From positions 496,001-560,000 of the forward strand of contig SADC01001284.1 of the NCBI GenBank assembly GCA_004194705.1: DNA of 64,000 nucleotides. The letters run 5' to 3'. Shown here one piece after another: positions 10,563-22,468 of the stretch. Position 1 is the first letter of the stretch. Each line of letters opens with the position of its first letter. The notes below the pieces were generated by a model. It was not told the origin of the DNA, made no database searches, and saw nothing but the letters and a program-made list of their open reading frames with translations. The position numbers were made by a program, and so were the translations under genes. This DNA comes from Ditylenchus dipsaci (Eukaryota; Nematoda; Chromadorea; Rhabditida; Anguinidae).

Positions 10563-11128
10563 TATGCTTAAAACGATAAAAAAGTTTTTTGTAACATTTT
10601 TCCACACAAAAAATGGATTTTTTGAAAAAAACTTTTTTGATTAAAACTGGATTTTTTGCCTTGGGGACCAATGCAAATTACATTGTATTAAGGTATTCTA
10701 CCCTGTTTTGGTGACTGGAGCTAGGCAAAAAGAGTTTCTTTATGCATTTTTGATCAACAGTATTTCTCGGAGTCATGTCTAAGGTAAGTGAGTGCGCGCA
10801 TCTCTAACTCTCAAGCCCCTGCGCCCCTTCGAGGGCTTGGTGGCTTGGGGTTGAGATGCGCACACCCACGTACCTTAGACACAAATCACTCGAAAGTAAA
10901 TCTGGATGCATAGAAAATGTATGCATACCGGAGCTTCTTTATGCGGTAGACCCCAGCTAACAAAACTATGTTCAAATTCCATCTTTTTGGGTATCCAGGT
11001 ACCTTTTCAGGTTGGATTGCCTTGGAAGATCAAGGCAAAAAGTCAAATTTTGGCCAAAAAAATTTTCCAAAAAATCTATTTTTTGTGGAAAAATGTCAGA
11101 AAATAACGTTTTTATCGTTTTAAGCATA
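10563..11128. repeat. Foldback element, GCGCGCATCTC core family (copy 2)
   Basis: The ends are TATGCTTAAAACGAT and ATCGTTTTAAGCATA. The inner part repeats the family core: ATTTTTGATCAACAGTATTT, GTCTAAGGTAAGTGAGTGCG, a CCCTGCGCCCC hairpin and CTTTATGCGGTAGA. It directly abuts the Tigger element that begins at 11129, so one may have inserted at the terminal TA of the other. Confidence 0.8.
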
Positions 11129-13721
11129 CAGTCCAGTCTCGCTAATCCGGCACCCCTCGGGACCTGTCCTTGGGTGCCAGATTAGCGAGGGTGCTTCTAG
11201 ATGACCCCCACTTGGCGTCATTTTCGGGTTATGTTATGCTTTCATTTAGCACAATACCTGGGAGAGAAGGAGGGAGATGTCTTCGTATATTTATTGAAAA
11301 GAGATGTCTTTATATCAAGCGTAGACCGTACATAGAAAGGCTCTGAAGATTTATCAGGTTGGTCAGAAAGTCCGCAACAACCCATAAACACATTTCTTTC
11401 TTCTTCTTTCATGTATAGGGAATTAAATCTGCTTTTTCTAAGTTTTTGAAAGATACATTTTTTCAAAATGAATCAAATGAGCTCTGTAGAAATTTCCAGT
11501 ATTGATTAGTGGCTTCATTCGCCTTGTTTTGCTCGCTTTGTTTTGTTGCTAAAAATCAACAAAATTTATTGGTTTGTTCATCTATTTTGTAAAAATTATT
11601 ATTTGCAGAAATTCCAAAGATTAGTACTCCAAGCAAGCGCCAAGGGATTTCCTTGGAAAAAAAGAAGGCTATCATTGAAGCGTCTACGAAAAATAGCAAT
11701 CAGTCATCTCTAGCGAAGGAGTTCAAAATTTCAAGGCCAGCAATATCAAAGATTCTAAACAGCAAAGAAACTATATTGACAGCCATTGATGGAGGCAGCC
11801 AAGCAAAGCGTGCTCGTCTAACAACAGGAAAATACGATCAAATGGAAGAAGCTCTTGTCAGATGGCATAAGGAGGTCAGAAGTCAAAATATTCCTGTGAG
11901 TGGCGACCTGTTGAAGGTAATCGTGTTTCACTTTTTCAGTCTCTGCTCATTAACGTGTTTGTTTATAGGAAAAGGCGCTGGTGATATCAGAGAAATTAGG
12001 AATCGTCGAATTTGAAGCTAGCAAAGCTTGGATAGAAAGGTTCAAGGAGCGACACGGGATTCGGTTCAAAGATGTGCAGGGCGAAGCGGGAGCAGTTGAT
12101 GTGTCATCTCTTCTTGAGTGGCAGCACCAGATACTACAAGAGGCATTGGCTGATTTTCACCCAGATGACATCTTCAACGCGGATGAGACGGGTATCTTTT
12201 GGCAGCTTCTCCCAAACAAGACAATGGCGATAAAGGGTCCGTCTTGTATTTAGTCTTTTTACTAAGGCAGTCACTTTACGCCTATAATTACAGGTGACAA
12301 GTGTTCTGGTGGCAAAAAGAGCAAAGAGCGCATAACGGTACTAGTCTGTTCAAACATGTCCGGTACGGAAAAACTGCCACTGCTAGTGATCGGAAAATCG
12401 ACAAAACCTAGATTTTTAAGAATCAGAAAGTGCCTGTGGAGTATCAGGCTAACAAGAAAGCCTGGATGACAGGTCATTTTATTTTGAAATGCGTTTACTT
12501 GTACAGATTAGTTTTATGGGGCTCTTTTCGAAACTTATCTAAAGAAGTGGGACAAGGAGCTTAAGGAGGCCAATCGCAAGGTGCTTCTGTATCTGGACAA
12601 TTGCTCCGCTCATCCAACTACTGTAAAACTCGATTAAATCACTGTCAAATTCTTTCCTCCGACTGCCATCTCACAGGTTTGTTTTTCAGTTGATTTGATG
12701 CAAAACAGTCCAGTGTCTGTAGCCTATGGATCAAGGCGTCATTCAAAACCTCAAGGTCAACTACAGAAAGCACCTTCTTCGTTGGCGGATCTCTCAAATC
12801 GAGACAGGCAAAAACTACAAGCTGGCTCTTTTGGACACTTTACATCTACTTCGTCGAAGCTGGGAACAAGTGAGTGAGGAAACTATCAGGAACTGCTTCC
12901 GTCAGGCTAAATTCATCCACAGGGTAAATTGCAAAATATCTTTCGTACCATAGTTAGAATCTTATGTTCTGAGGAGCTAAGCAATGCAGAAGAAGGCGCT
13001 GGTGAAGTCGATCTTCTGCATAAAAAGATGGTGCTGGTGCAGATAAAGCTGTAGATGAAGCCATGGATGAATTTCTCAATGCCTGGACTGATTTACTACA
13101 GCTTGGTGGAATTGACACCGACGTCGCGATGCAAGATTACATCGACGTAGATGACTTGACGACCACAAGTTTTTTAAAAAAGGGGTTGGTCTGTCTGTAA
13201 TATTTTTACAGGTGGTGCTCTCACGCGAGCTGAAATAGTCGAAGATGTCTCAAGAAGCAATATCGATGCCGATGAAGATAGCGACACTGACTTATTTAAT
13301 GCCGAAGAAGTCGAAGTGGAAAAGCCATCAAAAAGCCGAATAGAAGCGCAGCGCGGCTTAGCGATAGCGCGTCAGTATGTGGAAGAAAACTCTAGTGATC
13401 CTGCCGTGCTTCGCTTCACTGATGGACTAGATAATTTTTTCACGAAGAGCGCCGAAAGAAGATGATGCAGCCGACAATAACGAATTTTTTTCCGCTAATC
13501 GTTGATAAATGTATTTGAATTGTTTTTGTTTAGTGTACAAATACAAGTATCTTTAAATTTGCAATTTGTGAGTTTGTTCAGGAAACCCTCGATATAGTGA
13601 CACTTGTAAAGACTTTTCACGGAAACCCCCGCTAGAGTGACACCCCGCTATAGTGACACCCTCGCTATAGTGACACCCCAAGGCCGGTCTCGAGGGGTGT
13701 CACTATAGCGGGGGTTGACTT
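11129..13721 (+). mobile_element. pogo/Tigger-type DNA transposon, decayed
   Basis: The left end reads CAGTCCAGTCTCGCTAATCC and is preceded by TA. The right end ends in CTATAGCGGGGGTTGACT and is followed by TATA. Both ends share the order CGCTA..., ACCCCTCG, GACC, CCTTGG and a second inverted GGGTG block, so they are diverged terminal repeats. The right end also holds about five reiterations of CGCTATAGTGACACC. The element encloses a multi-exon transposase gene. Confidence 0.8.
11609..13465 (+). pseudogene. pogo/Tigger DDE transposase (broken)
   Basis: Exons inferred from GT-AG sites are 11609-11916, 11969-12236, 12294-12472, 12507-12676 and 12723-12923, with C-terminal pieces at about 12971-13162 and 13212-13465. 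The N-terminal HTH includes SSLAKEFKISRPAISKILNS. A second, CENP-B-like HTH includes ASKAWIERFKERHGIRFKDV. The catalytic core keeps all three acidic positions: FNADETGIFW, LYLDNCSAHP and PMDQGVIQNLK. The acidic tail reads EDSDTDLFNAEEVEVE, as in Tigger proteins. Damage: a one-base loss in a T run near 12413 shifts frame, a TAG follows the exon start at 12507, and a TAA interrupts just after CSAHPTTVKLD. It is therefore probably inactive, although the T-run change could be a sequencing error. Confidence 0.88.
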
Positions 13722-14313
13722 TATAACGATTCGATAACAAATTTATCATTTTAATCATCTTGCTCCATGACTATCCACCATCGTTGAATGAAATCCGTCA
13801 AGCCGTAAGATAGAAACCAACGAAAAATTGTAGCATTCTGAACCATCCTGAAATGTCTTCAACATTTAGAGTCTAACTGTTGTTTTTCAGTAATTTAACT
13901 GCTTAAATGCAAGTAAAAGATATTTTGTGAAGAAAAAAAACAAAAAAAGACAAAAAATATATATCTAGACAAAAAAAATAGACAAAATTTGACTTTTTGG
14001 ATAGGGAGACCAGGGTAGAGTCCCTTACATACAGGGTGTTTCAAGAAATTTGGCGGTTTTGAAATGGGCATTACTTTTTTCAAAGACCGTTTTTCGAATT
14101 GCTGTTTTTGCCATTCGTTTTTTCTTGACGGGCGATTTCGTTTAGTGTATGGTGTCAAAAACACGATTTTTGCTTGGTCCCTCTTGTGGTTGTAAAAGCA
14201 CGTAAGTGATGCTTACTTGAGTCCATGTCGGTGTGAAATTTGAATTATTTCTTTAGAGAGGATTTCCGATGCGTTGAGGGGTATAAACTGTAACAAATAT
14301 CAACTGTTTATAT

Positions 14314-14522
14314 AGGCAAAGAGTCTTATCAGCGAGTGCTTCGTTCATCTCAGCGTATCGGTTTGGCTGAGACAAGCAATTTGGCTCAAAAAGCTAAAGG
14401 TTGAAGGAATCAAAGAAGCTTTGGCAGTATTCAACCCAGAAGAGATAAGCAATAGTATGGAGAAAATGGCCAACGCGATTGATGATATCCAATTAGATGA
14501 TCTAAGTTTTGATCGAAGTTAA
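14314..14522 (+). pseudogene. Exon-like fragment of unknown origin, frame broken once
   Basis: After a possible acceptor (TATATAG) the sequence reads KESYQRVLRSSQRIGLAETS. After a one-base shift near 14398-14405 it continues KVEGIKEALAVFNPEEISNS and then EKMANAIDDIQLDDLSFDRS, stopping with TAA. Codon usage and amphipathic, acidic composition look like protein, not chance. No partner exon was found. It may be a transposon or processed-gene remnant. Confidence 0.35.
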
Positions 14523-15039
14523 TTTATTTTTGTGATGTCAGCTGAATACGTTGTCTGATAAAACATGTGATAGAAGGGAAGGGATATAATATAGGGTTGA
14601 ATTATGGGGCGCGTGATTTAATAGTTATTGTTGGGAATTACCGTATTTTTACAATAGAGCTGAAAATTATTAGAAAGTGTCCAGTTAACAGACTGAAGTC
14701 AGAAAAATGCTCAAAAAATATTGAAAATTAAATAATTCAGGGAAGTTGACGGTGCTAGAATATGATTCATGCTGCAGGAAACGAATGCTTTAGAATATTT
14801 TTTAGTGTTTATTGAGTTATGAGAGTAACAAATGAAACATTTGACGGAAAATATCAGAACTTCTGAATATTTAAGGTCCTACACAAAGTACGAATCTTTG
14901 AATAAAGTAATATCCGGATTCCTAGTCTTACTGGTCTTGTACAAATTTCGTTTTCGAGAAATTTCGCTTTGACAAAATTCATTTTTGACAAATTTCGTCG
15001 ACATATCTCAACGCACCCTAAAATGATGTTTTTGCGATG

Positions 15040-15400
15040 TCTTAGCACTTTTAACGTGCAGAAAACGTGTTTTTAGGGCGTGGCCGACCATTTAAATTTT
15101 TTTTGACTAAAAATTGAATTTTCGCCTTGGGGGACCAAAGTAAAGAGTACTTGAGGGTACTTGGATACCTTATTTCTTATTTACATTAGGTTATCCTACC
15201 TCGTTTTGGTCACTGGAGCTAGGCAAAAGAGCCTCTAAATGCATTTTTGATCAACTGTATTTCTCGGAATCATGTCTAAAGTAAGTGAGTGCGCGCATCT
15301 CTAACTCTCAAGCCCCCTGCGCCCCCTTCGAGGGCTTGGTGGCTTGGGGTTGAGATGGGTTGAGATGCGCACACCCACGTACCTCAGTCTTTGGCATTTC
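15040..15400. repeat. GCGCGCATCTC core family (copy 3), followed by GTTGGCATTTTG tandem units
   Basis: It repeats the core of copies 1 and 2: CTGGAGCTAGGCAAAA, ATTTTTGATCAACTGTATTT, GTCTAAAGTAAGTGAGTGCG and the CCCTGCGCCCC hairpin. At 15389-15441 four units of GTTGGCATTTTG follow. The right arm seems to have been lost or replaced. Confidence 0.7.
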
Positions 15401-16334
15401 GGTGTTGGCATTTTGGCTGTTGGCATTTTGGTGTTGGCATTTTTTCCCACGACCACAAAATAGGGCCACTTATTTGAGAACCAATAAGTGCCAAAGAGTA
15501 TCAATTCTCTGAGCGTTGAGGGCATTTACAAACCCAGCACATTGTGGCGCAGGCGAAAGTATAGGCAGTCATTGCTGGTCGTTCTGACTAGCCGGGTGCA
15601 TCCGAGGGTTTCTGCATGCGCCATACACTCTTTGGAGTGATTGGCTCAAATTTGGATTCTGAGCCTCTGGCTCGGCTTTTAAACGAGAGGGGAAGTGCCT
15701 TTCGGTAAGGAATGAGGGTTCAAAACCCCCTGAGGTACATCTATTCATTTTAGCTACCTTTTTATTTATATCACTGCGTCTGCGTCGAGAAACCATCGAG
15801 CAATGTATTGCGAATGGATTGCGAATATTTTCAGAACTTCTTTACTGTCTGCAAATGCCCTAATTTTGTGATTTCATGTGAGTGACTGAATTGTATAGGA
15901 TGAAATTGGGTATTGGCATGGAATTGGGTATCATTGAATGTCTCTTGAATTTGAGCTGTAATTTAACATCATCTTTTTCTCTGTATGATAGCTCAAACGA
16001 AAGCCTAAAATCTTGGCTACATTTAAGCATATGAAACGTCTGACTTGTAGGAAAATTCAGAAAATAATAACCAGCCCAGTCAAAGAAAGCCCCAAAAAAC
16101 GATCGATTTTCAGGTATTTAGCCTATCTTAAACTATGAATAATCTCCGGTGGGTGTGTAACCCTGCGCTGTATATTTCGTTGGACAGCCAAGAGTGTGAG
16201 GATCATTCAGACACAAAACTTATAAATAGAAAAAAAGGGAAATGATAAAATAAGACATGAAGCCAGTGGTAATCGAACCTGTAGCCTAGACGATGCGTAT
16301 AAAAAGTTCCCGCTCCCTTTAATGGTATAGTAGT

Positions 16335-16496
16335 TGCCATATTTTCTCTATTAAGGAACCCCTCTCTAATAATGAACTCCTCCTTGATTTTTTGACTAGG
16401 ATTTCAGAGTGAGGGCCATTTTTGATTTACAATTTCAACATTTTTGAAGGGTTGAAAAATAATGAGCCCGGGTGCGTTAATAGAGAAAATACGGTA
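16335..16496. repeat. MITE of the TACCGTATTTTCTCTATTA family (copy 1, decayed left end)
   Basis: The right end reads TTAATAGAGAAAATACGGTA; the left end is a weak inverted match (CATATTTTCTCTATTA). Inside are CCCCTCTCTAATAAT and GGGTTGAAAAATAAT, shared with copies at 26557-26821 and 27480-27734. Confidence 0.7.
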
Positions 16497-16564
16497 ATTT
16501 TAGGCGCTATAGTAACTAAAGTAGTTTGTAATCGTATTTTAACATGACACACTTATTCTTGAAA

Positions 16565-16985
16565 TACAGGGTGGGCCAATTTTTTTGGAACACTTTAAAC
16601 GACCATAACTTTTTTCTATGATGGAATTCCGAAATTCTGTAAACGCCATTCGACTCAGAATCAAAAAACAATTTTTTGGTGCATGGAGCTCAAAAAAAAT
16701 TTTTGATCAAAATTTTCGAATTTGCCTTGGTCCCCCCTGTATTCTAAAAACGTCGATTTTTTGCCACTGCTTGTTGTTGTTGTTGTGCGAAAAATCGACG
16801 TTTTTAGAATACAGGGGGCCAAGGCAAATTCGAAAATTTTGATCAAAAATTTTTTTTGAGCTCCATGCACCAAAAAAAATTGTTTTTTGATTCTGAGTCG
16901 AATGGCGTTTACAGAATTTCGGAATTCCATCATAGAAAAAAGTTATGGTCGTTTAAAGTTTTCCAAAAAAATTGGCCCACCCTGT
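16565..16985. repeat. Long near-perfect hairpin MITE, mariner-like ends
   Basis: It starts TACAGGGTGGGCCAAT and ends ATTGGCCCACCCTGTA. The arms of about 190 bp are almost identical and only about 30 bp (a GTTGTTGTTGTT run near 16770) separates them. The terminal TACAGGGTG resembles Tc1/mariner MITE ends; a similar single end (TACAGGGTGTTTCAAGAAAT) lies at 14029. Confidence 0.9.
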
Positions 16986-17683
16986 AAATATATGTATTCT
17001 TGTACAGAATAGAAAAATCAAAAAAATTCTTGAAAAAAGATTCAAAATGTATATTTGCATGTTCCGCAATGGTATACATCCAACTCGATACAAAAACTAA
17101 CTCGATACACCGACTCGATACATTGACAACTCGATACATTGACAACTAGATACACCAACTCGATACATTGACAACTCGATACACCGACTCGATACACTTT
17201 TTTATCTTTACCCCAAGGACCGTTATTTTTAGGACATAGGACAGTTCGCATCGGTTTTTCAGTAGACAGTTCGTACCGGTTTTTTAGATTATTTTTTTCC
17301 ATATTTTTGTCTTGAATATTATTCTTGTTAATTCAAAGACTCATCTATAAACCAACTTAATGCTCCAGGCGTCAATCAAACCAGGTGGTCATCCACTTGG
17401 TTCAAATACCTTTTTTGGTGGGTTTTCAGGTTCCAAAACTTGTTTTCTGTACTAATTTGATCATTCTAAGGTTTGTAAGACAGTAGTCAAATGCTGTTTT
17501 CCTGATATTTTTCAAGTTTTCATGATTCCGCTCATATGACATCCTGCTACTTACGGAACATTTTGAAATGTCGTGGTTAGCGCACAAAAATGACTATGGA
17601 AGCCAAAAAAACAAAAATAATGCACCCAATGGACACCCAAATTCACCAAGTGGTCGTCCACTCTATTAAGTTTATTCGTGGAT

Positions 17684-18604
17684 TACCGTATATCTTCCAT
17701 TAAAACGCCCGGTGTTCTATTTTTCAACCCCCCTTAGAGGGTGGCGTTCTAATAGAAGCTGGCGTTCTAATAGAAGGCGGCGTTCTATTTTTCAACTCGT
17801 TAAAATTGCCTCAAACATGCTTTTGCTCTAACCAAAAAAAAATTAAATTGGCGCCATTTTTATTTTTAGAGAATCTGATATTTTTAAATCTTCGTGTCAG
17901 TATTCTCAGTTATCGTGCGAGCCCTAATATTTATTTCTCACATTTTTAGTCTCAAAGAAGATGTCCAACGACAACAGCGACCGTGAACCGGATGAGCTTC
18001 AACTATATGACGATGAGGGTACGCCAGTGAATCGCAAGAGACGACGCAACCACGACACGGCAACCAAGCTCGAGGCAGTCAAATGGGCGCACGACAAGAA
18101 CCCCATTACATCGGCGGCGAAGGAATTTCGTGTCACCAGAAGTTGCATCAAGGACTGGAAGAAGAAGGAGCCGGAGCTGATGCGCTTGAGGTGGGTGTTG
18201 ACATCCATTTTTATCTTTAATCGTTTCGATTTTTATTTGTTTAATTCAGTTTTATTCTTTTGCTCAAGAGATGGCGCAAGACGGCCAGCACGACTACGAA
18301 GAGGCGGGAATTTCGGAAGACGAAGAAGAGGTGTTGCTCGAAACGTCAATGAAAATGAGGAGTTGTATTTCAATTGATTCTTTTTTTGTTCCTTGATTGG
18401 TGAGCGGGAGGAACAAATATTTGGTTTGGATATTTTATTAAGGGGACGTTCTATTTTTTAACCCCCTTGGAGAGTAACATTCTATTAGAAGGTGGCGTTC
18501 TAATAGAAGGTGGCGTTCTATTTTTCAATACTCTTGGAGGGTGGCGTTCTATTAGAAGGTGGTGTTCTAATAGAAGGGGGCGTTCTAATAGAAGATATAC
18601 GGTA
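17684..18604. mobile_element. Small TIR element with GGCGTTCTAATAGAAGG units, carrying an HTH gene
   Basis: The ends are TACCGTATATCTTCCATTA and TAATAGAAGATATACGGTA. The arms are made of repeated GGCGTTCTAATAGAAGGTGG units and CTATTTTTCAAC blocks. At 921 bp it is too short for a transposase, but it contains an HTH coding exon. Confidence 0.8.
17961..18190 (+). CDS. HTH DNA-binding exon (Brinker/pogo-type), no catalytic domain
   Basis: An ATG opens a frame with an acidic leader (MSNDNSDREPDELQLYDDEG), a basic stretch RKRRR, and a helix-turn-helix of the kind found at the N terminus of pogo-like transposases and in Brinker (TKLEAVKWAHDK, then SAAKEFRVTRSCIKDWKKKE). A donor (GTGGGT) follows LMRL at 18191. 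The downstream exon is uncertain: after about 18270 a frame reads EMAQDGQHDYEEAGISEDEE, acidic like transposase linkers, but splicing into it from this donor leaves it out of phase. Since the element ends at 18604 there is no DDE core. The product might bind the element's ends, or may be a decay product. Confidence 0.6.
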
Positions 18605-18959
18605 ATATAGTAAATGTGGGTTAATATAGTTTATTCTCTCGACGTGATTACTGATTCAGTATTTAGGTGGTTATTCATCTAGACCACCTTGGTTAATGGT
18701 TTGAAGTCATATGATATAATCATAGAGTAGTTGACAAAAAATTTTATTTTTCGGCTTCCCTAACCCTTTCGTGTACTAATCACGATATTCTAAAAATGTT
18801 TTCTAAGTAGTAGGTAGTGATATGAGCGGAATGGCCGAAGTAATTGAGGTAAAAATAAAAAAGTGTATCGAGTCGGTGTATCGAGTTGTCAATGTATCGA
18901 GTCGGTGTATCGAGTTAGTTTTTGTATCGAGTTGGTTGGCAGTCGTTCCGCAATAGCAA

Positions 18960-19096
18960 ATCGTGCGTTGGCGAATTTTCAGTTGGCGAGTTTTTCGCGT
19001 TGGCGAGTTTCTCGTTGGCAAGATTTGACGATTGTTAGTCTTTTACGTTGGCGAGTTTTCGCGTTGGCGATTTATGGCGTTGGCGAGTTTGTTGCG
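18960..19096 (+). repeat. Degenerate tandem array of GTTGGCGAGTTTT units
   Basis: About eight imperfect units of GTTGGCGAGTTTT-type sequence. The unit shares GTTGGCGA with the array arms at 28738-28850 and 30035-30150, but no inverted partner was found nearby. Confidence 0.7.
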
Positions 19097-19388
19097 TCCC
19101 CATTTTAGAGGTTATATAACAATTGAATTTAGTTGCCATAAAAATAGATTATATTTTGTGATACCTTTTCATTCAGCATCTCAGTTAGACCAATAGACTG
19201 AGTCATAATTTAAGTGAATAAAGACTAGGGTGGTTCTATCAAAATTTTACAAAAAAAATACGACAAACCTACTACCCAGTTAAAAGGGCATTACATTTTA
19301 CCACCGTAACTATGCTTTGTTTAGACAATTTAAAAAAAACAAAAAGGATATAACGAAAACATGCAACACAACAAACAGATCTTACTGA

Positions 19389-21779
19389 TCAATCTTCATC
19401 ACTATATTGATCTTTATGGAGATCCACTGCCTTCTGTTCATATTCCGGCCTCTCCTCATCCATCTTCGGTGTCCAGATCAAAGCCAGGCGATCATTTGCT
19501 GAAGTGATAAGCTAAATTAAGCACGATTATCTTGGATTAGATTGACAAATATAGGTAAGATTACCTCTTGGCGATTCCGACTAAAAATGCACACTATGAA
19601 ACAAACTAATTATATTATCCACGCATACCGGTATGCGATCGCCGTGACAGATTGAAAATGACCCTGTAGCAAGTGCTCATTTGTGCAACTGATTCTCCTT
19701 GACCGATCTATTTTCTTGATAGCGACATTGTTACCTTAAATAAAGAATAATCCAGATGAAAAAAAAAGCGAGAAACATCCCATAACCATATCAAAGATAT
19801 CCAGTCTGAAAGTTATTTTTTTCTGAAACTAACCATCTGGAATGAAAGTCCAGAGAATATTGCCATCATCGCAGAAGTCGAAAGGAACTGGTTTCTTGGT
19901 TTGAGCAGTGCTTTGGGACTGATCAGAGATCTAAAGAAAACGCAGTCGTAGAGCTCTTAGAATCTCAAAACTATTTGAGAAAATCGAAAAATCGCGAAAG
20001 GTCAAAAGTCGAAAAGAAAACTGCTGTGAGCCAACCTTAACAGTTTTGACGTATTCCAACGTCCTCGTATCCCACATCTGAATGGTTTTATCTAGAGACA
20101 TAGTTAGTGTGAACTGGCCATCATTAGTGTCTGGAAATTCAAGGATTGGAAGGAATCACAGATGCACAGAGATAAAGCAAATTACCTTTGATACAGGTCA
20201 CCTAAACACAAAACTGTAAAGCTTTAGCAATAAATCAACAATTTCTTTGAAATTTTAGACGCGAATCCTGCATTTGTTTTGAGTTCAAGACTCATAGCAA
20301 TGATCTCATCCATTTGTTTAACAAAAGTTATGAAAAAGAGACATTTGGTAGGTTAAAAAACAACGTGGCTCAATAATTCGAGTCCTGTTTCGAATCACCA
20401 TACTGTTCATAAACAAAGTTCTTTGGACCTTTATCCGAAAATGGGCAAAACCCATCCCTTAACCAAAAAATTACCTGATTAGAATGGGCGCCATTCTTTT
20501 TTAGTGAACATCTTCCCTCGTAAGTCGGCTTCATGACTAGCTCCGCTAATTCACTTCGACCGCTTCTTAATTCAAAAACTCGTCTGGTGAAGATTAATCT
20601 TAACAGAGTCTTCCTTTTCTACCTGATGTCCCACAAGAAAATTCTTCCAGCGAAGTCTCCTGTCATCAGCACAAAGTTGGAAGATCGCTGCCAACTCACT
20701 GCACTTACGGCTCCTTTAACAAATAACCTAAGAAACCTTTGATACGCCTCACTTAAACATTCTATTGTACCTTTGCATCTGACTTGATGGCATGCACTTC
20801 CTATTCTGAATTGAGAAAAAAATTAATAAACCGCAGAATGTAGTTGCAGTCCAACCTCGGGTCCAGCAAGTGCACATTTGAAGAAGCGATTGAGACTGCC
20901 ACCATCGAAGAATCCGCTGAATTGCCAACTGCCCAGTGAAATTGAGTGATTGGAGTCTCAAATGCAAACTTGTCGACAACTGTCTGAAAACAGAATAAAT
21001 GCTTGGTTTTCATCAGCTAGAAAGCATCTTTTCTAGAGGCCAAAACGCCTTTTACGTGCAGGCAAACAAAATTTCCTAATTAAGTTTTACCGAACCCGAC
21101 ATTATGGTAAGTCTTGCAAGATGTACCATAGTTTCAGCGCATATTTTGTGTTGGGCTTGCAGCTAAAAGCTGTACTTAAGATAAGTCAATGGTGAGTAGC
21201 CACACCTTTGACCTTCTGATAATTCAATTTTGTTAACTATGCATCACACTAACGACACATCCACGAATTTTCTAGTATATAACAGTTTATACCATGCTAT
21301 TTGAGTCCCACAACTGAAATAAAGGTGTTAGAGTTGGAACCACGTCATTAGAGGATCACAACCTTGAAGGTCTTGTCCTGACTAGAAGTGGCGAATACTT
21401 CCGAATCCACTGGATAGAACTGACAACAAGTGATGAGGAACTTGTGATTGTCCTTGGCATTGCTGACTGGAATAACCCTCTGCTGCTGTCGACTCAAACC
21501 AGGACTGATGATTGCATTCCTATGGCTCTCAAAATCGACTATGGTCACGTTCCCTCTGGCTGAACCACAGAGAAGACTAAATTCACAAGTGAAGGAGAAT
21601 ATCTAACAAACCTTTACATCAAAACAACTCACAAGCGCTGCTCAATGTCGTCGAACGCCATCGCTGTGATACCTGCAGCATTTTGAGACGAGAAGGGAAT
21701 CCCTTTGAGCTGACTTGGTCCAATGGTGCTTATCCTCTGGTCGATTATGCAGCGATGTAAATCAATAAATCCACGTTTT
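19389..21779 (-). CDS. ERCC8/CSA-like WD40 repair protein (first exon not found)
   Basis: Exons recognised: 21779-21633, 21576-21363, 21313-21293, 20983-20856, 20805-20771, 20713-20623, 20565-20475, 20201-20186, 20130-20036, 19930-19834, 19734-19629, 19580-19565 and 19511-19389, with consistent phases. The order of motifs follows ERCC8: RFLLCGSARGNVTIVDFE, HKFLITCCQFYPVDSEVF with SSQDKTFKLWDSNSM, then SMVAVSIASSNVHLLDPR, GAVSAVSWQRSSNF with RIFLWDIR, DGQFTLTMSLDKTIQMWD, LLQGHFQSVTA, then ANDRLALIW. It ends in an acidic tail (DQYSDED), like human ERCC8. CSA is the substrate receptor of a CUL4-DDB1 ubiquitin ligase in transcription-coupled repair. The N-terminal exon with the start codon was not identified. 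The neighbouring minus-strand gene begins about 0.7 kb away and seems unrelated. Confidence 0.88.
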
Positions 21780-22468
21780 CTAAAACAGCTTTTGCAATTA
21801 AAGACGGGAAATACGCTGTATCCAGATTTTTTTCTAAAAAAATAAAACGAAACATAGATTGGCCACTGTCGAATAAAAATTTGTATGGTATCTGGTAATT
21901 GCAATTAAGAAACATGACATGACGTACTGTTTATAATAGAGCCGTAGAAGATCGATCAATAGTCATCTATTTACTCAAACTTTATGTGGTCTGTAACTTC
22001 TGTTTTCATTAACTTTTAAACTCTGTTAAAAGCGCCTATCACATTCTAGACAACTTTAAGAGCCACTTTTAACATAGATCAAGAATTTTATGAAAACAAA
22101 AATTTCAGACTATTTGGAGTTAGGAGGCTTTTATTAGAGATGATACTAGAGACAATTAAGGAATTACATTATAAAAAGAATTTTCGTAAAACATTGCAAG
22201 AATCTATATGCGAATGTACAATTTTCCAAAAGTATTCACCTTCTACCCGGTGCGACGCCAATTTCTCGATTCAGAATCAACAGCGGAACACAACTACTTA
22301 TGCTTGTGGTCATCCAGCTCTTAATTTCAGTACCTCGAATTACAAGAATTTGATATCTAATAACGAAGTATGCATGACAGATATTCAAGGGCAAAAAATA
22401 CACACTCCGAAAATAGCAACGTCAACCATTCCAAATAAACCTTTTATTAAAATTTAACAAGATTCACA

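Larger units (their letters stand above)
6354..11128. other. Gene-free, repeat-rich interval
   Basis: No exon is supported here. The interval holds foldbacks (7025-7655, 7960-8425, 8703-8978, 10563-11128) and a small hairpin at 9850-9905 whose unit GTGTACACTATA resembles pogo-type MITE ends. The remaining sequence is AT-rich with long T and A runs. The short open frames look random. Confidence 0.6.
17084..18945. repeat. Foldback with arms of AACTCGATACA tandem units
   Basis: The left arm (17084-17205) is a run of AACTCGATACA units with CCG or TTG spacers. The right arm (18858-18945) is the inverted form, TGTATCGAGTCGGTGTATCG and so on. Diverged inner inverted segments (17525-17600 versus 18740-18840) contain ATTCCGCTCATATGACATCC-like blocks. 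An unrelated element (17684-18604) lies inside. Confidence 0.75.

Noticed and set aside
16258..16320. Possible tRNA 3' end on the minus strand (GGTTCGATTACCACTGGC)
   Set aside because: The T stem does not pair and no anticodon arm is present.
16618..16933. Two 74- and 90-codon frames on opposite strands starting MMEFRNSVNAIRL
   Set aside because: They are the two arms of the hairpin MITE read outward; the identity comes from the palindrome.
22140..22457. Plus-strand frame of 105 codons between the ERCC8-like gene and the next gene
   Set aside because: No domain, no splice or start context, and AT-rich composition; it is probably chance.
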